The notes under the pieces are model-generated. The model saw nothing but the letters and a program-made list of their open reading frames with translations. It ran no database searches and was not told where the DNA came from. DNA of 44,754 nucleotides, from NCBI RefSeq assembly GCF_003611695.1, contig NZ_RAWE01000064.1, forward strand, positions 1-44,754, given 5' to 3'. Position 1 is the stretch's first letter; the number at the start of each line of letters is the position of its first letter. The stretch comes from Corallococcus carmarthensis. GTDB lineage: Bacteria; Myxococcota; Myxococcia; Myxococcales; Myxococcaceae. Position numbers and translations under genes: made by a program. Below, piece after piece: positions 8,095-16,600 of this stretch.

Positions 8095-10164
8095 TCAGAA
8101 CCGCGTCTCCACTTCCAGCGCGAACAAGTGCCGGGGCGCATCCGGCGGCGTCCGGGCACCTCGCGCGTCCTTCAAGTCGACGACCCACGCGTACCGGGCC
8201 CGTGTCGTCACGGCGTCCGCCGACGCCCAGCTCGCATCGAGCGTGGCCCGGAAGGACTGCTCCAGCCGGTTGCGTGTCGACAGGTCCTCGTCCTTCCACA
8301 CGGCGCGGCCTCGCAGCCTCACGGCCTCGCAAGGCCGCACCTGCGCTTCCACCACAGCGTGCGCGTCCTCACGCACGCCCTGCTTCACCGGATCATCCAC
8401 GCGCGCATGCGCGTACTGCGCGGCCACGGACACGGCGTCGTGAAGCTCTGCCTTCACCCGGGCCGTGATGCGCAGGAGCGACCCCGAACAGGGCTCCTCC
8501 CCCGAACCGTCGAAGCAGGCCCCCGCCACGCCGACGTCCTTGTCCCGGTACTCGCCCCACAACGACGGCTGGAAGAGCGCATGTGCCCGCCAGTCCACCC
8601 GGGCAGAAGCGCGCAGGTTCACCGTGCCGGCACTGCCCACCACCGCACCGTCCGAAGGCAGCGTCCACGCATCCACCTCACCGCGCAGACGCAAGGTGCG
8701 CTCCAGGCGATGCAGGTAGCGCACGCGTGCGCCTACTTCGTTCCGGGCCCGTGAACCCTCCAGTTCATCCGGACCTGACATCGCGCCTGTGTAGGGATTG
8801 GCGAAGCCGCGTCCGTAGGCACGCAACGACAGCTCCAGTTCCTTCGATGCGTCCGCCACCACCGTGCGCTGGAGCACGCCGTATCCGCCGCCTCCGCCCG
8901 GTGCCGCATCGAACGTGCGCGCCGCCTCCACGAAGAGGTCCACGGGGCCCAGGCCCCACGCACCATCGACGCCCACCGCGCCGAAAGCACCGCCCGCCGG
9001 GTAGCCCGCCGTGGAGCGGAAATCGAGCGCCGCGCCCTCCACGCTCCAGACCGGCCGCGCGCCCCAGGCGGTCATTCCCAGCTGCGCACGCGGGGTCCAG
9101 GCAATCGCCGCATGGCCGCCACCGGCCCATTCGTGGAACACGCCGGGCAGCGTGCGCGACACCACGCGTCCGGCGGGTGCTCCCGTCCCCGCGAGCCACA
9201 CCGTTGGAGCCTTGCAGGCGGTGCCCTCGCACGAGGTCCGTTCCATCAGGGCATGCGAGAGCAGTGAACGGGCTTGGTACGAACCAAAGCCCGTCACGGA
9301 CACCTCCGAGGAAGTGCCCACCGCGCCTCGCACCGTGCCCACCACGCCCCGGAAGCCCTCGTCCCACTGGAAGTCCGGCGTCACGTCCGCGGCGCGCTCC
9401 TCGGGCGTGCACGCGCCTTCTCCCAGGAAGCACCAGCGCTCCACGTCACCCGGCACGCGCACGGCGTCGTCAGGCAGGAAGCCGTCCGGCGTGGGCAGCC
9501 CGGTGGTGTCCAACGTCAGCCGCTGACCGAAGCCCAACCGGTAGGAGCCCACCAGCACCGAGCCCCGCTCGCCCGTCCACTGGCCGTGGAACTTGGGCGC
9601 GACCACCGACACACCCGGCGCCTCCGCCACCAGTGCCCGCCTGCTCGCGTCCCGGTGCACCGTGCCCAGCCGCCGCCGGGTCAGTGACGTGAGCAGCCCC
9701 ACGCGCCATCCCTCCGGCCCTGCCACGCGCACCTGGAGCGCCAGAGGAGGCAGCACCGGATCCGACGCCGCGAACGCCGTCAGCAGCCGCGCATCCCCCG
9801 ACACCCGCTCCGGCGTCGAGGACACGAGGAATGGCGCCAACCTCCGCCGCTCCTCCGGCGTCAGCCCTCCGGAAGCCGTAAAGCCATCCACGCGCGCGTA
9901 CGTCAGTCCCGGCAGCGCATAGAGCCAGGCACGCGACGCATGCGCCGGATCCACGCCCGAGCGCCGCAGCACCAGCAGCGCGGACAGCGTCTCCGCCGTG
10001 ATGGCGCCGTCCTCCCTCAGCGCGAACAGCGCCTGTTCCCCCGAATCCTCGGGGTCGACCTCGTAGGACGCGGCGAGCGCCAGGAAGGGCAGACCCAGCA
10101 GGTAGAGCCACACGCAGACGAGGACGGAACGCACGCGGCAGGGCCTCTGCACGAGCGGGACCAC
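8095..10164 (-). CDS. Outer-membrane beta-barrel protein with putative HhH segment
   Basis: A 689-residue protein. A signal peptide (hydrophobic residues about 11-32, ending ALAA) is followed by a helical domain (residues about 38-115) containing LYALPGLTYARVDGF, which resembles a helix-hairpin-helix DNA-binding motif. The remainder is a long series of alternating amphipathic strands (for example ELELSLRAYGRG, ASARVDWRA, ITARVKAEL) and ends in a terminal phenylalanine, the usual signature for BAM-dependent outer-membrane insertion. Four cysteines sit in predicted surface loops. The first start is GTG 10164; GTG codons 5 and 11 are alternatives. It is the first gene of a tight operon with the triple lamin-tail lipoprotein and the SNase lipoprotein, suggesting a DNA-related surface job. 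The barrel itself has no family I can name. Confidence 0.75.
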   Translation of the reverse strand: MVPLVQRPCRVRSVLVCVWLYLLGLPFLALAASYEVDPEDSGEQALFALREDGAITAETLSALLVLRRSGVDPAHASRAWLYALPGLTYARVDGFTASGGLTPEERRRLAPFLVSSTPERVSGDARLLTAFAASDPVLPPLALQVRVAGPEGWRVGLLTSLTRRRLGTVHRDASRRALVAEAPGVSVVAPKFHGQWTGERGSVLVGSYRLGFGQRLTLDTTGLPTPDGFLPDDAVRVPGDVERWCFLGEGACTPEERAADVTPDFQWDEGFRGVVGTVRGAVGTSSEVSVTGFGSYQARSLLSHALMERTSCEGTACKAPTVWLAGTGAPAGRVVSRTLPGVFHEWAGGGHAAIAWTPRAQLGMTAWGARPVWSVEGAALDFRSTAGYPAGGAFGAVGVDGAWGLGPVDLFVEAARTFDAAPGGGGGYGVLQRTVVADASKELELSLRAYGRGFANPYTGAMSGPDELEGSRARNEVGARVRYLHRLERTLRLRGEVDAWTLPSDGAVVGSAGTVNLRASARVDWRAHALFQPSLWGEYRDKDVGVAGACFDGSGEEPCSGSLLRITARVKAELHDAVSVAAQYAHARVDDPVKQGVREDAHAVVEAQVRPCEAVRLRGRAVWKDEDLSTRNRLEQSFRATLDASWASADAVTTRARYAWVVDLKDARGARTPPDAPRHLFALEVETRF

Positions 10165-10329
10165 CCTTCCCTACAGAGAAGTCCTGACGCGCGGTCCATC
10201 CCGTCCCCGGACCCGGCGTCCAGGCAAGGGACGGCGGTCCAATCCCTTCCACGTGGGCGTGGGGCGGTGCGGCTATGCTGCGGCCACATCTTCGCGAGGG
10301 CCGGTCCCGTCCGGCCCCAAGAACAGCGC

Positions 10330-11103
10330 ATGGGCCACGTCCACATCCTTCGCCACTTCCCCTCTCCCCAGGAGGGGTTCAACCGCACCGTCCGCATCTA
10401 CACGCCGGACGACTACGACGCCCGGCAGGACCACCGCTTCCCGGTGCTCTACATGCACGACGGGCAGAACGTCTTCGCGCATCCGGAGTCCGCCGTCTTC
10501 GACACGTGGTGCGCCAACCGCGTCGCGGAAGAAGGCGTCCAGGCGGGACGGATGGAGCCGTGGATCATCGTCGCGGTGGACTCCGGCCCCGGCCGCTTCC
10601 AGGAGTACTCGCCGTGGGACGAACCTCGCAACGGCGTGTCCGCGCGCGGCGAGGCCTACGGGCGCTTCCTCGTGGAGGAGCTCAAGCCCTACATCGACCG
10701 GACGTACCGCACGCGCCAGGGCAGCGAGTGGACCGGCGCCATGGGTTCGTCCCTGGGCGGTCTCATCTCGCTGTACCTGGGGTGGAGGTTCCCGCAGGTG
10801 TTCGGCCGCATCGGTGCGCTGTCGCCCACGGTGATGTGGAGCCAGGGCCGCCTGTTCGACGCGTGGCGCGAGCACAGCCACCGCTGGACGCGCATCTACC
10901 TGGACGCGGGCGACACCGAGTACATCCACGCGGGCGGCATTCCCCTGGACTACGGCCAGGGCACGCGCGACTTCTTCCAGCACCTCAAGGGCCTGGGCTA
11001 CGGCGACCACGAGGTGTCGCTGGTGCTGGAGCCCGGCGGCGAGCACCACGAGAAGGACTGGCAGCGCCGGCTGCCGGGCGCCATGCAGTGGCTGCTCGGC
11101 TGA
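10330..11103 (+). CDS. Alpha/beta-hydrolase, putative esterase (esterase D / PF00756 type)
   Basis: A 257-residue cytoplasmic protein. It begins with the beta-sheet pattern of this family (NRTVRIYTPDDYD, then FPVLYMHDGQNVF). The nucleophile elbow is GAMGSSLGG with S141. The acid is probably D192 in YLDAGD, and the histidine is H239 in GGEHHEKDW, the family's G-G-x-H-x-E...W block. Members hydrolyse simple esters, S-formylglutathione or siderophore esters; the substrate here is unknown. The ATG at 10330 lacks a strong ribosome binding site but begins at the homologous N-terminus. The DUF2378 gene follows by 10 bp on the same strand. Confidence 0.88.
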   Translation: MGHVHILRHFPSPQEGFNRTVRIYTPDDYDARQDHRFPVLYMHDGQNVFAHPESAVFDTWCANRVAEEGVQAGRMEPWIIVAVDSGPGRFQEYSPWDEPRNGVSARGEAYGRFLVEELKPYIDRTYRTRQGSEWTGAMGSSLGGLISLYLGWRFPQVFGRIGALSPTVMWSQGRLFDAWREHSHRWTRIYLDAGDTEYIHAGGIPLDYGQGTRDFFQHLKGLGYGDHEVSLVLEPGGEHHEKDWQRRLPGAMQWLLG

Positions 11104-11113
11104 GTCCCCACCC

Positions 11114-11692
11114 GTGCCCCATCGGCCCCGCTCGGTGCCGCCTGAGCAGCGGCAGGTCTATGTGCAGGTCGTGGAAGGCCTGCTCCAACACGGCCTGAAG
11201 GGCCAGATGTCCCCCCGCCTGCGTGAACGGCTGCGCCAGGCGGGCGTGGACCTGGACCGGCCATTGCTGCCGCTCTACCCCGTGCCGCTCTGGGAGCGGT
11301 GCATGGAGATCGTCGTCGAGGAGGTCTATCCGGGCGTGCCCCAGGTGGAGGGCTTCGCCCGGCTCGCCCGGGCGCACGTGGAGGGCTACGGGGCCACGCT
11401 GCTGGGGCGCGCGGTGATGGGCGTGATCCGCGTGCTGGGCCCCCGGCGCATGGTGCAGCGGCTGCCGGAGGTGCTGCGCGGCACGGACAACTACACGGAG
11501 GCGACGCTCATGGAGCGGGGCCCCGCGCACTTCGAGCTGTATCTCAACTCGAGCCTCGGCGCGCCGGGCTACGTGGAGGCGCTCTTCGAAGCCATGCTGG
11601 TCGCCGGCGGCGCGAAGGCGCCTCGCGTGACGAAGCTGCACGACGACGAGGTGAGCACCGTGTACGCGCTCACCTGGACGCCGGAATCCTGA
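11114..11692 (+). CDS. DUF2378 (TIGR02265) family protein
   Basis: A 192-residue protein that matches the pattern of the DUF2378 paralogous family I know from Myxococcus relatives. It starts with a short strand and helix (VYVQVVEGLLQHGLKG), continues with YPVPLWERCMEIVVEEVYPG and a helical centre (LLGRAVMGVIRVLGPRRMVQRLPE), and ends with a beta sheet (THE order being NYTEATLMERG, HFELYLNSSLG, VSTVYALTW). Function is unknown. GTG 11114 is the only start near the homologous N-terminus, and it sits 10 bp after the esterase stop, so co-transcription is likely. The gene converges on the ATP-grasp gene with a 6-bp gap. Confidence 0.85.
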   Translation: MPHRPRSVPPEQRQVYVQVVEGLLQHGLKGQMSPRLRERLRQAGVDLDRPLLPLYPVPLWERCMEIVVEEVYPGVPQVEGFARLARAHVEGYGATLLGRAVMGVIRVLGPRRMVQRLPEVLRGTDNYTEATLMERGPAHFELYLNSSLGAPGYVEALFEAMLVAGGAKAPRVTKLHDDEVSTVYALTWTPES

Positions 11693-11698
11693 CCCGGC

Positions 11699-12859
11699 TC
11701 AGGTCGCCTGGATGAAGCGTACCGCGTCCTGCATCGCTTCGCGGTCCGCGTGGCGCGTGAGGTACATCTCCTCGCCCAGGAGCGAGTGGTAGATGGGCGG
11801 CAGCTCGCGGTGCACGAGCAGCGACTTGCCCAGCCGCTCGACGATCTGCGCGTGGGTGTGCTTGTAGCGTCGGCCGTGACGGCGGGCGCTGTGGCAGACG
11901 TGGTGGCGCGGCGTGTACTGGAAGTCCGCCACGGGGTCGCCCGTCACGACGCGGGCATAGAGCCGGTACACGTCGATGTCGCACGTGTAGTTCATCATGT
12001 CCGTCATGAAGCCGCCGGGCGGGCGCAGGTTGGCCTCCAGCACGACGAAGCGGCCATCCGGCAGGCGGAAGAACTCCAGGTGGAACCAGCGCTCGCGCAG
12101 GCCGAACGCGGCGACGACCTGGCGGCCCAGCACGTCCAGCGCGGCGGGGATGTGCTGGAGGCTCCAGAAGGAGATGTCGCGCCGTTCGGTGACGGTCTCC
12201 ATGCCGCCGTCGCTGTATTCGTGGCTGAGGTTGAAGACGATGACGCCGTGGCGGTCCACGATGCCGTCGTAGGTGACGATGGTGCCGCGCACGAAGGGCT
12301 GCGCGACGTAGGACGTGGGCAGCGGGTGGGCGAGCGCGGCGTCCACCTCCGCGTCGCTGGCGACCTTGAACGTGTGGGCGGCGCCCACGCCCACGTCGGG
12401 CTTGAGCACCAGCGGGTAGCCCACGCGCGCGGCGAAGGTCTTCACCTGGTCCGCGTCGCGCACGCGCAGCAGGTCCGGGTGGGGGACGCCGGACGCGTGG
12501 AACACGTCCGCCATGCCGGACTTGGAGCGCAGCCTGAGGATGTCCGAGGGCTGGAGGCCGGGGACGTGGAAGTCCTCGCGCAGGCGGGCTTCGACTTCGA
12601 GCCAGGACTCGTTGAGGGACTCGATGCGGTCCATGCGGCCGTGGCGCCAGGTGAGGTAGCCGGTGGCGCGCAGGAGGGCGTCGTAGTCGGTGAGGCTGGG
12701 GACGAAGAAGTATTCGCGCAGGGACTCACGCAGTTCCGGGCGCAGGGACTCGTAGGGCGTGTCACCGATGCCCAGCACGGACACCCCGCGCTCGCGCAGC
12801 GCGGCGGCGAAGTGGAAGTACTGGGAGGGGAAGTGGGGGGAGATGAAGACGAAGTTCAT
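11699..12859 (-). CDS. ATP-grasp domain protein (carboxylate-amine ligase-like)
   Basis: A 386-residue protein. The pre-ATP-grasp segment is MNFVFISPHFPSQYFHFAAAL. The lysine-bearing strand is GYPLVLKPDVGVGAAHTFKV, and the hinge is SYVAQPFVRG. The metal-binding part reads FHLEFFRLPDGRFVVLEANLRPPGG, giving the Glu and Glu-x-Asn-x-Arg ligands of ATP-grasp enzymes. Members form an amide or peptide bond through an acyl phosphate; the substrate here is unknown. The ATG at 12859 is preceded by CAGGAG. The C-terminal 60 residues are rich in H, R and Y (HHVCHSARRHGRRYKHTHAQ) and may be a substrate-recognition tail. No partner biosynthetic gene is adjacent. Confidence 0.87.
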   Translation of the reverse strand: MNFVFISPHFPSQYFHFAAALRERGVSVLGIGDTPYESLRPELRESLREYFFVPSLTDYDALLRATGYLTWRHGRMDRIESLNESWLEVEARLREDFHVPGLQPSDILRLRSKSGMADVFHASGVPHPDLLRVRDADQVKTFAARVGYPLVLKPDVGVGAAHTFKVASDAEVDAALAHPLPTSYVAQPFVRGTIVTYDGIVDRHGVIVFNLSHEYSDGGMETVTERRDISFWSLQHIPAALDVLGRQVVAAFGLRERWFHLEFFRLPDGRFVVLEANLRPPGGFMTDMMNYTCDIDVYRLYARVVTGDPVADFQYTPRHHVCHSARRHGRRYKHTHAQIVERLGKSLLVHRELPPIYHSLLGEEMYLTRHADREAMQDAVRFIQAT

Positions 12860-12989
12860 GGCTCCTGGCGGGCGAGTCCTCCGCTGGGGATGGACCATAG
12901 CGGCACCGCCCCCGCCCTAGAAGCCCGGTGGGGAACAGTGTCCACCAGCGGGGCTCGCGCCGGGGGCCTGCCCCGGGAACACTCGCGCC

Positions 12990-13256
12990 ATGGCGGAGGA
13001 TTCCAAGGGGTTCGCACAGGCACGGGCGGAGATGGGAAGGCACACCATCCCGGAGCTCATCGACCTGCTGGAGAGCGACGACGTCCGCACACGCTTCCTG
13101 GCGGAGATGTGCCTGAGGGACGCGACGTCCACCTGACTCCACTTCCAGCCCGCGGGTCCGCGGGCCGAAAGGGAGGCGGCGGTGAAGGAGTGGCGCGACT
13201 GGTGGGCCGCGCACCGGGACACATTCAAGAAGCGCTGGGGTGAGCGGAGCGGGTAG
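12990..13256 (+). pseudogene. HEAT-repeat-like gene with in-frame stop
   Basis: The frame reads 48 codons from MAEDSKGFAQARAEMGRHTI through ELIDLLESDDVRTRFLAEMCLRD to TGA at 13134. It then continues in the same frame for 39 more codons, LHFQPAGPRAEREAAVKEW then RDWWAAHRDTFKKRWGERSG, to TAG. The whole resembles HEAT/PBS-lyase-type repeat proteins, where a T-(G/S)-W-x-F-x-P-x-(A/G)-P...R...A...W-R-x-W-W block follows the helices. A TGG-to-TGA change at 13134-13136 restores that pattern, so this is best read as a nonsense-mutated gene. The last 63 bp recur at 22742. If the stop is genuine, a 48-residue peptide could still be made. Confidence 0.6.
13190..13252 (+). repeat. 63-bp direct repeat, copy 1 (left edge of the RHS block)
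   Basis: Positions 13190-13252 match 22742-22804 on the same strand with 3 mismatches in 63 bp. The repeat encodes WRDWWAAHRDTFKKRWGERSG, the C-terminus of the HEAT-like gene. The two copies bracket the immunity candidate, RHS and MopE-like genes. Confidence 0.9.
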
Positions 13257-13259
13257 GTA

Positions 13260-13307
13260 CGGCTCAATGGGACGGTCCACTCATGATCGAACCGTCCCAT
13301 TGAGCCG
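13260..13307. terminator. Perfect 17-bp inverted repeat, likely bidirectional terminator
   Basis: CGGCTCAATGGGACGGT (13260-13276) and its exact reverse complement (13291-13307) are separated by 14 nt. The hairpin sits between the stops of two converging frames (HEAT-like, ends 13256; DUF3349-like, ends 13322). There is no T-tract on either side. It directly abuts direct repeat copy 1, so a recombination-site role is an alternative. Confidence 0.6.
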
Positions 13308-13321
13308 CGAAGGCATGGCCT

Positions 13322-13609
13322 TCAGCTCTCCGCCTTGTTCCATTCCTCAAGGCCTGCTGCGACAAGCCGGGCCCGCACAGCATCCACAGCAGCTGACGGC
13401 AGTTCCTTACGATTCACCCCAAAGATGTCATTCAGAACGAGCTCGTAATCCAGGCCCACAAAGTGGCTGACGACCCGAGCCAGAGCCCTATCGGACATAT
13501 AGGGGTACAACGCAGCCAGAAGAGGCCAGTAATCATCCATCGTTACTCCTTCTGGGAAAGCCCTCTCAACCAGACGAGCAGTACTCTCAAGATTCGGCGG
13601 AATAGCCAC
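13322..13609 (-). CDS. DUF3349-like small protein, candidate immunity to the RHS-PIN toxin
   Basis: A 95-residue acidic, helical protein without a signal peptide. The stretch LVERAFPEGVTMDDYWPLLA and the following YMSDRALARVVSHFVG fit the DUF3349 pattern (FP-x-G-x...DY-x-PLLA-x-L...L-(S/T)-D). It starts 4 bp downstream of the stop of the giant RHS gene on the same strand and shares its locally lower G+C content. Genes placed directly after polymorphic toxins normally encode the cognate immunity protein. The family match is what I see; the immunity role is inferred from position only. A DUF3349 protein acting as an immunity factor would be new to me. Confidence 0.65.
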   Translation of the reverse strand: MAIPPNLESTARLVERAFPEGVTMDDYWPLLAALYPYMSDRALARVVSHFVGLDYELVLNDIFGVNRKELPSAAVDAVRARLVAAGLEEWNKAES

Positions 13610-13613
13610 TCAA

Positions 13614-16600
13614 TCACCTCCCCGTCAACGAAACGGACTCATAAAGATACACATCAAACCTCACACCCTGCGCCCCAGAAGCACGAAGAAGCTTAGCATC
13701 AGAGCTAATCGTTGAGATTCCCAGATTGTCCGCCGTCCCAAATATCAATATATCATTCATTTCCATTTGACCAGTCGGCCTAAGCGCTCGCGCCCGAAGC
13801 GAAGGATTGTCTGGGATAACGGACACGCGCTCCAAAAATCTCAGATACCGCGCCCCCTCTTGAGGCCCAGCCCTAGGCAACATCCCCTGAAGTTCCTTGA
13901 GAGCAGTGTGCGTCATCACCATTTTCCTGCCATTAACAAACGCCTTAAGCTTGTGCCTCACAACAGAGCCCTGGGATATAAATGCCGATGCCGCAGAGGC
14001 ATCAATATTCACAAAACCGCTCGACAGAACGGATCTCGCACGAGCAACACCGCCTGCAGCATTGGTCACCATCCCGTAGACAGCCGCACCTGCCAACAAC
14101 GTACTAAATCCAGCCTTGGCTACTCCCGAACTGCACCGTCCAATACCGCCAGCGGAGCATGCAGACCCCGCCTTGTTGGCACTCTCTCCAGCCGAGATGA
14201 ATGGAATATACTCATTAACGGCGTAGCTGACCGCAGCGAACTTGCTGATGGGCGCGTAGTGGTCGTAGGCCTGCGAGGCCTTGAGCATGGTGTCGACCTG
14301 CCCTCTGATACCGCCCATGCCAGAACAGGCAATGAACAGATTGCAGGCAAAGCTGTCCGACCCGGGGGGACTCAACGCCTTGGAAGCCGTCGTCAGTACG
14401 GACGTCACACTGGAGCGATAGGGCGCGGAGCTCTGGCCCTTGTCATTCGTGTAATGCCCGGTCGGAACCACCTTCGCGTCATCCAGGGCCGCCACGCTGG
14501 GCACCCGGAGGTCCACGCTGGGAAGGAAGAGCGTGGCCCCCGGAGAGGCCATGTAGCGCTCCACCAGGCTCATCATCGGGCTCTGCATTGGCGTGGAATC
14601 GCCCCCGCCCCCATCCCACCGGCTCACCAGCGTCCCACCATAGGGAATGAAGCCGCTGGGGTCGGTGTAGCGGGTCGGGTTGTTCAGGACGTAGGAGTAC
14701 GCGTTGTACGCCTGGACCGAGCCGGGGTCCGCGACGACCGGATCCACGCTGAGGAACTTCATCAGCCGCGGGTCGTAGATGCGCCCACGCATGTTGATGA
14801 GCCCCAGTTCGTCGTCGTGCTCATGCCCCGTAAAGCCCTTCCGTGCGCCCGAGTGGAAGACGCTGGAAGCCTGCGCCAGATTGCTGACGTTGCGACGCGC
14901 GCCGAAAGGGTCGTACTTGATGCGCTCCACCACCGCGCCGGAAGCATCGGTGACCGTGTCCGGGCTTCCCTGACGGTCGTTGAGTAAATAGCGCACGTTT
15001 TCCGTGCTCGTCCCCTCGTCCCAGGACAGCTCTCCAATGACCCCCTCGGGGCTGTGGATGCTGAGGATGTGCGTCGTCGTCAGGCCCTGCGTGCGGCGCT
15101 GGTAGAGGTCCCCCACATAGAGCACTTCCTCCTGAGCGCTCTTCTTCCGAACGCGCGCTCCCGAGGCGTCGTAGCCGAAGGCCACCGTGCTGCCCGCGGT
15201 GGTGAGGGTCTTCGGCAGGTCGAACGAGGTGTAGTCGACCGTCCGGACGAGAGCACCCGTCACATCCCGAGACGCGACCTGGTTGCCCCGGTGGTCGTAC
15301 TCATAGGTGAACGCGTCGCTTCCGAGCTGCGCCTGCTTGACCGCGTGAGGCCCGCCGCTCGTGCCCCCATTGTAGTTCAGCAGGGCGGACGGCTCCCAGC
15401 CCGTGACCGGCGAACGGCTGAGCAGGTTGCCAAGGCCGTCGTACTGGAACTGGGTCTCCAAGCGCTGGCAGTTCTGCAGCACCCGCCACCACTCCAGCCG
15501 GTCCAGCGCGTCGTAGGAGAACTTCTCCGTCACCCCCACCATCAGGTCATGTCGCGCGGCCAGGTTGTCATTGGCCGTGTACTCGTAGGCGAGCCGCTGG
15601 ACATTCACGCCACTGCGCTTCGCCTCCAGGAAGCGCAGACGCCCCCGGCTGTCGTAGCGCGACTCCCGTTCGACGCCGTTCCCGTACCGCGTCTTCTTCA
15701 GACGTCCGACGCTGTCCCGCTCGAGCGCCGACCAGTAGGACATGAAGAAGGCGCCCGTCCGATAGATGCCCGAGAGCGCGCCGCGCGCATTGTAGGCATA
15801 GCTGAGGGACACCGGCTGCCCGTTGAGCGTGACGGGATAGGTGAGCCGGCTCAGTCGCCCGTAGTCATCGAACTGTCGGCTCACCGTCAGCGAGGTCCCC
15901 GCCGCGTCCTGCTGGGTGTCCGTCTCGCGACCGAATTCGTCGTAGAAGTGCTCCGTGGTGACGACCTCGGGCAGGCCGCCAAGGACGGTACGAGTCGCCT
16001 TCGTCAGGCGCCGCATCGCGCCCATCCCCTCGTCGTACTCGTACGCCAGTTCCTCCTGGTTGTTCTTCGCGCTCAGGACACGCCCTAGCCGGTCCCGCTT
16101 GTACGTGGTGATGAGCAGCCCCGACGTTCCGTCCAGGCCGTCCGCTTCACGCTTCACCTCACCGAAGGCGTTGTACCGGTAGGTGCGCGTCCCGGCCCCG
16201 GGATCCACCGACCGCTCAAGCCGTCCCTGCGCGTCGTAGATGTTCAGGCTGCGGTTGCCCTGAGGGTCGTCCGTGGTCTCCAACCGGCCAAAGGGGCCAT
16301 AGCCGTACGCCAGGGACGCTGCCTTCGGCGTCCCAGCGGCCTCGGTCGCCGCCACCATCAAGCCCCGGTAGTCGAAGACCGTCTTCTTCACCAACCCCAG
16401 CGCATCCGACACGGACGTCTGGGTGGCATAGGCGGTCGGAACCGTGTACTCGAGGCTCTCGACGAGCGTCCCCGCTGGGGACATGCCATCCCCCACGCGG
16501 AGCGCGGTGACACGACTCAGGGAGTCGTACTCGTAGGATTCCCAGGTCGGGCTCTCGGTGCTGGTACGCGGAGCCTCCAGCTTCGCAACGCGCCCGAGCG

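Noticed and set aside
11750..13243. A 497-codon plus-strand frame opposite the ATP-grasp gene
   Set aside because: Shadow frame; only its last part overlaps the HEAT-like gene, and in a different frame.
13260..13307. The perfect inverted repeat as an insertion-sequence end
   Set aside because: No transposase and no second copy of the arm at the other edge of the block.
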